DNA from: Gautieria morchelliformis
Taxonomy: Eukaryota; Basidiomycota; Agaricomycetes; Gomphales; Gomphaceae
Reading direction: 5' to 3'
Length of the DNA: 64,000 bases
NCBI GenBank assembly: GCA_015179125.1
Contig: WHVA01000005.1
Span: 186,001-250,000 of the forward strand
This document shows, piece after piece, positions 1 through 11,048 of this stretch. A program made the position numbers and the translations under genes. The stretch's first letter is position 1. Every line of letters starts with the position of its first letter. The notes under the pieces were generated by a model. It was not told the origin of the DNA and ran no database searches. It saw nothing but the letters and a program-made list of their open reading frames with translations.

Positions 1-201
1 CCGAACCTTGGAATGCTGCGCAGGCTCCCCCTTTGAGGAAGCAATGGAATTTTCTGTGAAAGATGTTTTTTTAGTGGGGAAGCGGGCGGCGGTGGGTGCG
101 GGTGCCTCCCCCCCTCCCGGGAAATTAGCATGGAAAGATAAACACCCCCTCCAGGAGAGAGGCAGGGGTTTTTTTCTGTTATTGAGAGATGGTTTATAGA
201 T
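1..201. other. No recognisable gene; low-complexity sequence
   Basis: Stretch with C-, G- and T-rich runs (for example around 90-120 and 165-180). It does not read as the copia integrase expected just upstream of the next feature, so the copia homology begins abruptly near position 202. It is either an insertion or a deletion junction. Confidence 0.4.
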
Positions 202-2470
202 TTGTATGGGAAAAACAAGATGAACAAAACCATCTTTGGCTGCACTGCCTATGTCCATGTGCAAAAGGACGAAAGAACTGGACTGAAACCCAGATCTCGC
301 AAATGCATTTACCTTGGCTTCGAGGACGGTTATAAGGGTTGGCGCTGCTTGGACCCCATCACAAAACGCACCATCATATCTCGAGACGTCATCTTTGATG
401 AATCTGAATTGCCAGGTCTTACTACGGCTAACAATATTACTGAACCATTCCTACCATCCGCCACACTTCCTGACCGGATCGCAGCTCCACTGGAAGGGCA
501 ACCGGACCAAGGCGTTGAACTCCCAGAAGCCGCCCCTCCAGACAATCCCAGACCACCAGCCAAACCCAACCCACCATTTGCTCCCAACCCTCCTGCCGAC
601 CTTGACCCACCAGCCGACCCCGACCCACCAGCTGACCTTGACCCACCAGCCCCACCCGCACCTATCGCACTCCTCCGCCGGTCCAGCAGGACTACTGCCC
701 GGATTGATTATCGCCATCTCCATGACCCATTCCTCCGACCTCATCCACCTCCTGATCATGACGATCCAGGCCCTGAGGGGGGTGCAGCAGCCAGCGCTTC
801 AATCATTCAGGCCCTGGAATTCATCTATGATGAATCAGACACCATGGACGCAAATGCAATCTCACCGAGTATCATCAGAGCTGCACTGAATGCAACAATA
901 AAAGATGGCCGTGTTCCCAAGACGTTTGCTGAAGCAATGCAACGCTCCGATGCACCAATATGGAAGGACTCGACAGACGCAGAGATACGAGCCCTCCTAG
1001 ACAATGGGACATGGGAATTAGTGAAATTACCGCCTGGGGAGAAAGCCATTGGCTCTCAGTGGGTCTTCCAAATCAAGCTCCATTCAGATGGCTCTCTAGA
1101 TAAATACAAGAGCCGCCTGGTAGCAAAGGGATATACCCAATGAGCAGGCATCGATTACGACGAAGTCTTCGCTCCTACCACACAATGGGCAGCCCTGCGC
1201 ACAATATTAGCTCAGGGAGCACTACAGGGAGCGCACATAGAATCTGTGGACATATCGAACGCTTACCTGAATGGAGTACTTGACAATGATGCAAAAATAT
1301 ATATGCAGCAACCGGAAGGCTATCATCAAGGGGGATCAGACTGGGTATGCAAACTGAAGAGAGGACTGACTAAAGCAGAGCAGAAGATTGTGGTACGAAC
1401 GACTTGGGACTGCGTTGGAGAGCATGGGATTCAGGCGGCTCCAATCTGTGCCAAGTGTCTATATCTGGATGAGCGACACCACCAAGGTCATCATACCTGT
1501 TTTCGTCGATGATTTAACCCTAGTATCAGACTCGAAGCCGGAACTGGACCAGGTCAAAAGCAAACTAAGCGAAATCTTCAAATTGAAGGATCTGGGCCCG
1601 ACAACATCGCTACTAGGCGTAGAAGTGGAGTATGATCGCGTACAGAAAACACTAAGGCTCTCACAAAACCAGTATATTCAAGAACTTCTTGATCGGTTCC
1701 AGATGTCGGATTGCCGACCCGTATTCACGCCTATGGCCCCAGGTCCGAATTTGAGCTCTGCCATGGGACCATCAACACCGGAAGAGATGGAGGAAATGAA
1801 GGGTGTGCCCTACCTAAACGCGGTTGGAGCACTGAATTACTTGGCCATCGCAACCCGTCCTGATATCGCTTACGCCGTCGGACGCCTCGCACGATTTAAC
1901 TCAAACCCAGGCCCGACGCACTGGACGGCAGTAAAACACCTCTTGCGCTACATAAAAGGGACAATCGACCTAGCACTCACATACACGCCCGATCTATCAA
2001 CCAGGCCATTCCAAACGTGGACTGATGCCGACCATGGAGGAAACCCGGACAACGGTCAGTCGACCTCCGGATTCCTCACAAAGATCGGAACCGGAGCCAT
2101 TAGCTGGGCCAGCAAATTGCAGAATATCGTTACCTTGTCCACAACCGAGGCTGAATTCGTCGCATCGGTCCTAGCGGGAACCGAGATCGTCTGGTTACGG
2201 AGCCTATTAGATGAACTTAACGCAAAAGTCGAAGGACCGTCTCACCTCTTCATTGACAATCAGTCTGCTCTCTCTGTTGCCAAAAACCCTGAACATCATG
2301 GACGTATGAAACACCTGGATATTCGGTACTTCTGGCTGCGAGAGAAAGTCGCTCATAAAGTCATTCAGATCGGCTACGTACCCACGAATAGCATGCCGGC
2401 GGATCTGCTGACCAAAGCGCTGCCTCGCGAGTCAGTAGAACGGCACAGACGAGCCATGGGACTCTTCTGA
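202..2470 (+). pseudogene. Ty1/copia pol, 5'-truncated and decayed (copia-1)
   Basis: Reverse-transcribing polyprotein of a Ty1/copia retrotransposon. It starts inside the integrase C-terminal region (FGCTAYVHV, KCIYLGFEDGYKGW). A proline-rich linker with repeated PPAD units follows at 580-660, then reverse transcriptase: WELVKLPPGEKAIGSQWVF near 1010-1070, GIDYDEVFAPT at 1144, and the active-site block VFVDDLTLVSD near 1497-1530. RNase H (TDADHGG, STTEAEF, KHLDIRYFW) runs to the stop at 2468. It is broken by an in-frame TGA at 1141-1143, between GYTQ and AGIDYDEV where an Arg is normal, and by a frameshift near 1370-1388 in the region that normally reads RGLYGLKQ. No gag, protease or catalytic integrase core is present, so the copy is dead. 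Confidence 0.93.
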
Positions 2471-2492
2471 GGTTGACCGCGTCAGGGGGGGG

Positions 2493-2657
2493 TGTTGCTC
2501 GTGCGAGATCACGTGACACAGTCGCCCAATGTAGTAGTCTGAGTTCGAAGGGAACCTATCAACTTTCCCTTCGAACACAGGTGCGCAGTGCTAGGTCCTC
2601 ACCGGGTAGATAGTAATCTAATCAACTTTCCCTTCGAACTCAGTCCTGCACGCGACA
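2493..2657 (+). repeat. 3' LTR of copia-1 with internal 23-bp direct repeat
   Basis: A G-rich polypurine tract (2481-2492) directly follows pol, then the sequence opens with TGTTGCTCG and ends in GCGACA, giving a 165-bp TG...CA LTR. Host sequence resumes at 2658 and matches the R-gene copy at 40247 onward. Inside, a 23-bp direct repeat (2558-2580 and 2621-2643, one mismatch) flanks a 40-bp spacer that begins GTGCGC. The 5' LTR lies outside the window. Confidence 0.8.
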
Positions 2658-2658
2658 C

Positions 2659-3768
2659 TAGTCGCACGTGGGGCTGCCTCGCCACAATCTGCTGGTGCTA
2701 GTGGAACATTCTCTGTAACGCCCACATCTCCCCGTGCTCAGAGAGCTGCGCGACCGTCAACTTTGCGTGATTCCTCGAGGCGCGTGCAGCGCTGGAGTTC
2801 CGTGGACAAGGTGGCACTTAATGGAAACGGGAACAGTCCATCAAGGGATGATCCTGACGGACGGCGGCAGTCGCGTCATGCGGGGAGTGCGGAGAGCCCG
2901 CTGGGTGGCAGGGAAAGCCGTAGTGTTGTGGGCGAAGGGTTACGAGCTGCTGGACTCGCCCGTCGTGGCTCGGAAGATGTCTTCGCTGAAGGTGTTCCGC
3001 AACGCCGAGCACGGCTTAGCGTTGGATTGGGGAGCAGGCCTTCACTGAACGGCAGTGGGGATGGAGACCTGGACGAATTGAGGCGTGGGATTGCGCAAGT
3101 TGCGATTGGGCTTCCCGACGAAGAACAGGAGCCACGAACACCAACTTCTGCATCTGGCTCTGTGCGGTATGGGGCTGCACGTAATATTCACAGTGTTTTG
3201 TCTAGTGGTGCCTCACGGGCAGGCACATTGCTCGGGTCGTATGGTGCAGATGAGGAGGGACCTCGCATGACTCCGCTGCGGACGTATCGATCATCATATG
3301 AGCTACCAGAGAACGATGTCACGACACGCCCCACAACACCAGCGCTTGCATACCTCACCCTATGGCCGGGCCACGCAAACGCCATCTTCGGAGCATGCCC
3401 GGCTAATGTTCGACTCCCTCACCATGTTCGAGACGTAGCTAGCATGCATACCGACGTCCTCGTCCGCTCCGGACCTTAGTAACGCGCATCGCACACAGGG
3501 TAGTGCAGAGCGTGAACTGATGAGGGTGAGTGATGAGGTAGTGAGGAAGGTGACTGCGCTGCATAGGATGGACTCGCTGGACCTTGGTGGGGGAGGGGGT
3601 GGGAGTGGGCGGTCCAGTTTGGATGGGGGAGACAGATCTGTGAGGACGGTGAGGAGTGTGGATGTCCATGGGAGGCGTAGTACTGAGGGGTCGGTGTATC
3701 GCGAGGCCCGGCGGAGCTGGGAAGATACAGAGGTGTCGGCACGGCGGACGGCGGCGAGAGTAGACCTG
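2659..3768 (+). pseudogene. R-family gene, copy 1 (truncated, unknown function)
   Basis: Unrecognised Ser/Arg/Gly-rich protein gene present several times in this window. This copy lacks its 5' part, cut by the copia LTR, and its 3' part, joined to unrelated sequence near 3768. Shared blocks include DLDELRRGIAQV, SVRYGAARNIHSVLSSGASR and DEEGPRMTPLRTYRSSYELP in one frame (to a stop at 3477-3479). RRSTEGSVYREARRSWEDTE follows in another frame after a shift. No domain could be named. The frame breaks and truncation make it a non-functional fragment. Confidence 0.6.
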
Positions 3769-3769
3769 A

Positions 3770-4620
3770 ATATTTCAGAGGTCAAACTTGAACTGCATTG
3801 CGAGCGATGTTCTGAACATGATACAATGCATTTATCTCATCTCATCGAGGTACAAACACGTCTAGATAGTAATTAAGTCGCTTCTTGTCACCCACCCACC
3901 AGATGACCACGAGTACAGCTATGATTCGCTTGGGAGGGGGCTGCTACCCGTTCCCAACAGATTCTAGCAACAACTCGATGTTATCGTCGGCGCTGCAGGA
4001 GAACGGGTCGCCCAGCTTCGCGCCAGATCCGCCATGCCCTTCACTTATCCTCCTGGTCCATCTCACCCTGGTCAGGCTGCGACTAACGACGAATTAGCGT
4101 CGGTCATACGGGCAGACCGCGAGCATGCACTTTAAAAGGCGCACCCTGAGCCTTTAAAGGTTGATGATTATGGTCATGTATTTATGGGGTAGCGATGGCG
4201 GGGATTTGGAAGCGAGATGTCGATTGTATTTTGGAGGCAGACGCAATGTACACACTTTTCGATGGGGGACAATTCTGTTGGGGAGAGTGTTACTGGCATT
4301 GAATGACGAGGGATCTGGGTCGATCACATCCGGAATAGGGATATACTTAGCGCCCGCGCACAATCTTCTTCGCTACTATATTTAGATCCACTTGGCAGTG
4401 TCATCACGACAGCTTCTGCCATCACAGCGATGCGGTGAGCGATCACGTCGATCATGTCGATCGTGGAACCACACGAAGTTCGCCATTTATAGCATATGAA
4501 TGATGTACATCCAGTCCCAATTAGGTGACTAAGAATGCATGGCCTGACGCTTGATATTTTATGAATCTGAGCATGACATGGCAAGTTGGAATCTTTGGCT
4601 CACTGGCAGAGTATGCACTC
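3770..4620 (-). pseudogene. Degraded copy of small gene A
   Basis: Clearly homologous to 23770-24560 (for example GACCACGAGTACAGCTAT near 3904 against 23900). In the better copy a short Ala/Lys-rich reading frame lies on the minus strand. Here that frame is interrupted by stops and indels, so it is a relic. The last 150 bp (about 4480-4620) recur again at 38090-38210. Confidence 0.45.
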
Positions 4621-5007
4621 ACAAATGGTACAAGGCCATTACCACAGCACTCAGTTAGGTGGCGGAGAACGAGCCGTACTAGCCACCTGGAACTTTTTAC
4701 ACAGCACTCGTTTAAGGAAACCTGCTCCCAACATGAATAGGTTACACGAACATCCTTTACGGTAGTGCATTGGATTGGGTGATCATATCTTTCTAGGAAG
4801 TGTACATATTTTTCATTCTACTTTTAACTCATAATATAAAGAAAAGCTCATAATGGGGATATGAATAGAAAGTATATTTTACGATTTATAAAACAGAAAT
4901 AAATAATTCTTCTCTTGCCCTCCTCGATTGGTGGCCCTGCTGACAACAAATCCATATATTTGTATTTCTACCAACTTTTAATATAAACCATATTGATGTT
5001 ACTATAT
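4621..5007. other. AT-rich host sequence, nothing recognised
   Basis: No coding frame, repeat or RNA signature supported. It forms the left flank of the gypsy insertion. Confidence 0.5.
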
Positions 5008-5012
5008 AATTA

Positions 5013-5700
5013 TGTTACGACCGGTCATTTCCGACTTCCGACCCTCAGTTCCGCCACACCTTCCGCCCCTCCGATATTTCCGCAACACATTCCGCCCCTC
5101 CGATATTTCCGACATTCCACCCCTTGTACATTTCCCTTGTGCTTTCGACTCTATTACTCGGACCCACCGAACCCACCTTACCGTTCATCAAGACCATATG
5201 TCCGACCCTCCTTGTGTTTCGTTGTCAGATATGTTTTCCCGACCCCTTGTTCTTTGCCATGTTCTACCTTACCTTGAACCCCCTTGTAGTCCCATTGTTC
5301 CCAATAGTTAGTTCCCACGCATTGTCTACTCGACTTCCGCTTCCTCTGGAATTTGCTTAGTACCATATCATTACCTGTTGCCTCAGCTCTTTGTATAAAA
5401 GCCTGTCATGTATGTCTCTTATTCTGCAATCAGATAATCGCCTTCGATACTTGATTTCCTTCGCTCCATCTCCTGTTCTTAGCACAGCAAGTCTAGCAAG
5501 ATCTCAGTCTCTCCGCCTTCCGTCTTCCGCCTTCCGCCTCAGTTCCAACTCAAGTTCCGACCAAACCTTTGGTTCAGTACTTTCCGACTTCCGACTCAGT
5601 TCCGAAATACTTAGGACGATAGTTCATTGGGGGCGCAACCTACAAGTTGAAGCCGCTGTCCTTTCCAGTTCCAACTTAGCGGAAATCTCGATATGTAACA
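5013..5700 (+). repeat. 5' LTR of gypsy-1
   Basis: 688 bp, begins TGTTACGACC and ends TATGTAACA. A TATAAAA box at 5394-5400 marks a likely core promoter, so R should start roughly 30 bp downstream. It carries many TTCCGAC-type short motifs. A diverged relative stands as a solo LTR at 60517-61179. Confidence 0.92.
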
Positions 5701-5733
5701 GTATTATCTGATTCCCACCCGATAACTATCACT

Positions 5734-7152
5734 ATGCCTCCTCGTACCACAGCTACTTCAGCTCGAGCAGGAGCTGTCGAAGCTCTCTCTTATTTTGGCA
5801 GTCTCAGATCCGCAGCACCAAGGCACGTGGAACCCTCCGGCAGCTCTCGTGCCGACGATGAGCTCTCCGATGCTATTCCGCAATGATTCGAAGAAGTTCC
5901 CGACACTAATCCCGACGACAATCCCGACTATGACGGAAACTCGACGAGTAGCAGCGGCGAACAAACAGCAGCGTCATTCCGACGCCCAGCTCCACCACCA
6001 CCACCTCCACCAGGACCACCTCCAGGCGGCCCTCATGGCAGCCCACCCGGCGGTCCCCCAGGCGGTCCTCCACCTCCAATTCCACCTCAGATTCCCGCCA
6101 ACCCAGTTCCGCCTGCGCCAGTTCCGGATCTTGCACAAGCCATTGCCATGCTAGCTGGACAACTTCAACGCCTGGCCCAAGCACCACCACGCCCCAAGAC
6201 AAAGGTCCGCGAACCAGATCAGTTCGACGGTTCCGACCCCAAGAAGCTCCAGCCATTTCTGGTCCAGCTTCAACTCAATTTCCGTGATCGTCCCGACGCC
6301 TTTCCCAACGACGAACGAAAGGTCAATTACGCCCTTTCCTATCTCCGAGGCACGGCTCTCGACTACTTCGAACCCACCCTCATGGACCCATTCGCTCTCG
6401 TCGACTGGGCCGACGATTACCATAACTTCGTTTCCGAACTCCGCAGCAACTTCGGACCATTTGACATGGAAGCCGATGCGGAAAATGAACTCAATAAGCT
6501 TCGTATGAAAGACACTCATAAGATAGCTAAATATATCGTCATGTTCCAGCAGCTCGCTCCTCGAGTCCAATGGGGAGAAGCCGCACTCCGACGCCAGTTT
6601 TACATGGGCTTGCCATCCCGCATCAAGGATGAAATTGCCCGCGTTGGAAAACCCGCCACCCTTACCGACCTTCGCAACCTCACCCAATCCATCGATTCAC
6701 GCTACTGGGAAAGACACTCGGAGATTGCTCGCAAAACTTCCGCCCAGAGCAAGAACGACAAGTCTTCCGACAAGAAGTCTGATAAAGACAAGAAGAAGAC
6801 CAATTCCGGAAACAACAACTCCAGAAACAACAACAACAACAACAGTTCCGGATCCAACTCCGGCAACCGGAACAACAACAACACCCCTCGCAACAACCAG
6901 GCCTCTGGTTCCAACACCAACGCCCAAAAGAGCACTCCGGACCTTTCCGACAAACTTGGGAAGGACAGAAAACTAACCCCTGTAGAACGCCAGCGTCGCA
7001 TGGACAACAACCTTTGCCTTTTCTGCGGCAAAGGCAGTCACGTCACTCGCGACTGCACTCGTGCTTCCGCCTCCGCTGCTAAGGCCAAGGGCCGTGCAGC
7101 AAAAACGGAAGAGAAATCCGAAGCGGCTCCCACTGCGGATTCAAAAAAATAG
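5734..7152 (+). pseudogene. gypsy-1 gag (capsid and nucleocapsid) with one nonsense codon
   Basis: Structural Gag protein. The ATG at 5734 follows the LTR by 33 bp and is in frame with the whole gene. A Pro/Gly-rich N-terminal part (about residues 90-135) leads into a retrotransposon-gag capsid domain (NYALSYLRGTALDYFEPTL around residue 205). An Asn/Ser-rich linker and a CCHC zinc knuckle (CLFCGKGSHVTRDC, near 7015-7056) follow. An in-frame TGA at 5884-5886 interrupts residue 51, in a context where CAA-CGA would be expected. The frame ends at TAG 7150-7152, directly after a run of seven A that is a plausible frameshift site into pol. Confidence 0.88.
7143..7149 (+). promoter_or_regulatory. 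Probable -1 ribosomal frameshift site between gag and pol
   Basis: Heptamer A-AAA-AAA, read in the gag frame as TCA AAA AAA TAG. Slipping back one base puts the ribosome in the pol frame, which is open from 7149 to the protease without a stop. The X-XXY-YYZ pattern and the gag stop immediately after it fit the classic arrangement. No downstream pseudoknot was assessed. Confidence 0.65.
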
Positions 7153-10100
7153 TCAGCAGTCCTCCGGCCTCCGCACGAGCTGAGGGCTGTGTTGACCCCA
7201 TCCGTGCGACAAATGAGGTTAAACTCAACGCATCTGCTCTTTCATCCTCCGACTCCCTCTCTGTTCCACTCACTTCCGACACAATTTCCGCACCCCCGTT
7301 TACCGCATTGATCGACTCCGGTTCGACTCATTGTTTCCTCAATTCCGACTTTGTTCTGAAACATAAACTTCCGACCCGCAACATTCCGACTATTCCGCTC
7401 CGCCTTTTCGATGGGTCTTCCAACACGGGAATTTCCCAAGTTGTGGACCTGTCTATTCGTTTCGCTACTGGGGACAACCATGAAGTTACGTTTTACGTTA
7501 CTCCACTAGATGCTAGCTGTTCTGTTGTACTAGGACACAATTGACTCACCCGATATAATCCGTTGATTAACTGGGCATTGGGTCAAATACAGTTCCGTAC
7601 CCCAGATCAACTTCCGTCTATTCCGACGTCGTCCGCAAAGATGGCTCAGGCCTCTTCTGCAACTCCGCTCGTGGATTCAGTTCCGCACTCCGGTCCCGCT
7701 TTAGCACCTCCGTCCCTCGAAGCTCCTCGAATTGCGCTTGTCTCCCCCACTGCTTTTCGCGTATTGCAACGGCAAGAAGATACGACCATTTTCCAGCTTC
7801 ACCTTTCTGATTCGGCTTCAGTCAAGGCTCATTCCACCTCGACTTCCGCTCCTGTCGACATGAGCTCAGTTCCGGAAGAATATCGTGACTTCCCGGACGT
7901 GTTCAACAAGGCCAAAGCCGATAAACCAGCTGAACATCGACCTTATGATCTGAAGATAGATTTGGAAGAAGGAGCATCTCCGCCCCTTGGACCGATCTAC
8001 TCCCTTTCGCAAAGTGAACTCCAGACTCTCCGAGAGTTCGTCGATGAACATCTCAACATGGGCTTTATCCGCCCTTCGCTGTCTCCGCACGGCGCTCCGG
8101 TCCTTTTTGTCAAGAAGAAGGATGGATCTCTCCGCCTCTGCGTCGATTTCCGCGGACTCAATGCCCTCACTAAAAAGGACAAATATCCGCTTCCACGCAT
8201 TTCCGATCTACTCGACACTCCCCGCAGGGCAAAGATCTACACCAAAATCGACCTCCGGCACGCTTATCACCTTGTCCGCATCCGCAAAGGTGACGAGTGG
8301 AAAACCACTTTCCGCACCCGCTACGGTGCTTTTGAGTGGGTTGTCATGCCTTTCGGTCTAACCAATGCTCCCGCCGCTTTTCAGCGATTCATGAACGATG
8401 TATTTTCCGACCTTCTCGACGTATGCGTTCTAGTCTACATTGACGACATCCTCATCTATTCCGACACACCGGAAAAACATCGGGAACATGTCCACAAAGT
8501 ACTCCGCCATCTACACAAACACCATCTCTACGGAAAAGCAGAGAAATGCGAATGGCATCGCGACACGGTCGAATACCTCGGCTACATCCTCTCTCCTACG
8601 GGTCTTACCATGGCAGAGGACAAGGTCAAGGCAATTCAAGAATGGCCGGAACCCCGACGTGTTAAGGATGTGCAGTCTTTCCTTGGCTTTGCCAACTTTT
8701 ACCGGCATTTCATTTACAATTTTTCCGACATTACTGTTCCACTCACGCGTCTCACCAGGAAGGGTGCCCCATGGAATTTCACTCCGGAATGCCGTTCCAC
8801 ATTTGAAGCCCTCAAATCGGCCTTCACTACGGCTCCTATACTCGGTTTCTGTATTCCTGATGCCCAACTTGTACTCGAAACCGACGCTTCCGACTACGCG
8901 CTAGCCGCCATTCTTTCCATCATTTCCCCTGACGACGGAGAAATTCATCCGATCGCCTTTCATTCCCGCACTTTTTCCGCCCCGGAACTCAACTACGACG
9001 TCCACGATAAGGAACTACTTGCGATTTTCGAAGCCTTCAAAATCTGGAGACACTACCTCGAAGGTCCAACTTATCTGATCGACATTGTAATGGATCATAA
9101 GAACCTTGAGTATTTTGCAACGACTAAGATTTTGACTCGCCGTCAAGTCCGCTGGTCTGAATATCTCTCACAGTTCAACATGGTGATCCGCTTCCGCCCC
9201 GGAAAGCTCGGAGCAAAACCCGACGCACTCACTAGACGTTGGGACGTCTACCCAAAAGAGGGAAGTAGCGACTATGCCAGTGTTAATCCGCACAATTTCC
9301 GCCTAGTATTCTCTACTGAGCAACTGGCATCGTCCCTGCGTGCCACAGCATTGCAGTTTCAGCTACTCCGCGCCTCAATTATTATGGACACCGAGTCTCT
9401 CCATTCCGACATCTGTTCCGCACTTCGTTCCGACCCCATCTCCACAGCCCACCTCGATGACCCCACCAGTCCTGGATGGTCCCTTGATTCCGACGGATTT
9501 CTCCAGTACAAGTCCCGGATTTACGTTCCAGATACCAACGATCTACGACTTCGCATGCTCCAGCAAAGCCATGATCATCCGCTCTCAGGACACCAAGGCC
9601 AGAACAAAACCCTCGACATAATCCAACATACCTATACTTGGCCCCTCCTCCGCACAATGGTCCAAGACTACTGCAAGTCATGCACCACCTGTATGCGAGC
9701 CAAGCCTCAACGTCACAAACCCTATGGCCTCCTGAAACAACTTCCGATCCTGGAACAACCGTGGAATTCGATATCCATGGATTTCATTGAGAAACTTCCT
9801 AAGTCATCTGGCTATGATACCATTCTAGTGATCGTTGACCGCCTTACAAAGCAGTCCATCTTTATTCCGACCTACAACACCATCACTTCCGCCCAACTCG
9901 CACAACTCTTCGTGCTCCACGTCTTTTCCAAGCACGGAATCCCTTCCCATGTCACTTCCAACCGTGGATCAGAATTCGTGTCATCCTTTTTCCGCACACT
10001 CGGCAAGGCTCTCGACATGAAGCTCCACTTCACTTCCGGTTATCATCCCGAAGGAGACGGACAAACGGAATGTACTAATCAGACCCTTGAGCAGTATCTC

Positions 10101-10856
10101 CGCGTCTATTGCAACTACCAACACAGCAATTGGTCCGACCTTCTTCCGCTCGCGGAATTTGCTTACAACAATGCACCTTCCGCTACCACCGGAATTTCAC
10201 CTTTTTACGCCAACAAGGGCTACCACCCGAATCTCGCCATCCACCCTGAATGTGATCTCGCCTCTGCAAGAGCCCGAGACTTCGTCGTGGAACTTGACGA
10301 CCTTCACCAGCACCTCCGAGAGAACATTTCCGCCGCACAAAAGAGATACCAAACTTCTGCCGATCGGAAACGACTTCCGCAACCAGCATTCGAGATAGGC
10401 GACAAAGTCTTTGTCAAAGCTGAAAACTTCCGCACCACTCGCCCCTCGAAGAAGCTCTCTGAGAAATACCTTGGTCCTTACGAGATCATTGCTAAGGCCG
10501 GCAGTCGTTCTTTCACTCTCAGACTTCCTGACAATATGCACGCAGTACATCCGGTATTCCATGTCTCTATGCTTGAGCCAGCAGTTCCGAACACAATTCC
10601 GAATCGAGAACAACCTCCGCCTCCACCAGTCGTCATCGCCGGAGAACCGGAATATGAGATCTCGGAAATTCTCAGCTCCAAGCTCGACAGACGATACCGC
10701 TGCCAACTCCAGTACCTAGTCAAGTGGGCAGGCTACGAAAACACCGATGAAGAGACCTCGTGGATTTCCACCATGGAACTAGACCACGCCTCTGACCTCG
10801 TCTCTGATTTCCACAAGTCTTATCCTGATAAACCTGGCCCCATTTCCGCGCCTTAG
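7149..10856 (+). pseudogene. gypsy-1 pol: protease, RT, RNase H, integrase, chromodomain
   Basis: Entered by -1 frameshift from gag. In order: retropepsin (LIDSGSTHCFLNSDF at 7305), RT (LRLCVDFRGLNALTKKDKYP; active site VYIDDILIYSD near 8433), RNase H (LETDASDYALAAIL near 8874) and integrase. The integrase has an HHCC zinc-binding end (H and C residues 9565-9700) and a catalytic core (MDFIEKLP, DGQTECTNQTLEQYL). A C-terminal chromodomain follows (YEISEILSSK, LQYLVKWAGYENTDEETSW). Two defects stand out. TGA at 7542-7544 replaces the usual Trp of a GHNWL motif after the protease. The second catalytic Asp of the integrase (normally SDRG) reads SNRG near 9957-9968. The chromodomain places it among chromoviruses, which target heterochromatin. 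Confidence 0.93.
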
Positions 10857-11048
10857 TCAATTCCGACCTCATTTCCGATACACCATTCAATCTTTCAGAT
10901 CAAGTTATATGTCAAATCCGATTATTATTCCGATACACTAATTTCCGACACTTCAAGAGATATTTTACAAGTCACTTCGATGCTCACTCCTCCCTCATCG
11001 TTTCCGCCTCCTCCTCGTTCCCCACTTCCGCACCCTCTTCCACATTCA

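Noticed and set aside
330..759. Several long frames antisense to the copia-1 Pro-rich linker
   Set aside because: They are shadows of the repeated PPAD codons on the sense strand, with no domain or independent conservation.
5012..5711. Reading frames within the gypsy-1 LTRs
   Set aside because: The LTR is non-coding; frames come from C/T-rich repeats and are not conserved between the two LTR copies.
6697..7031. Hydrophobic Val-, Leu- or Glu-rich frames opposite gag
   Set aside because: They are reverse readings of the AAC-rich Asn/Ser linker of gag.
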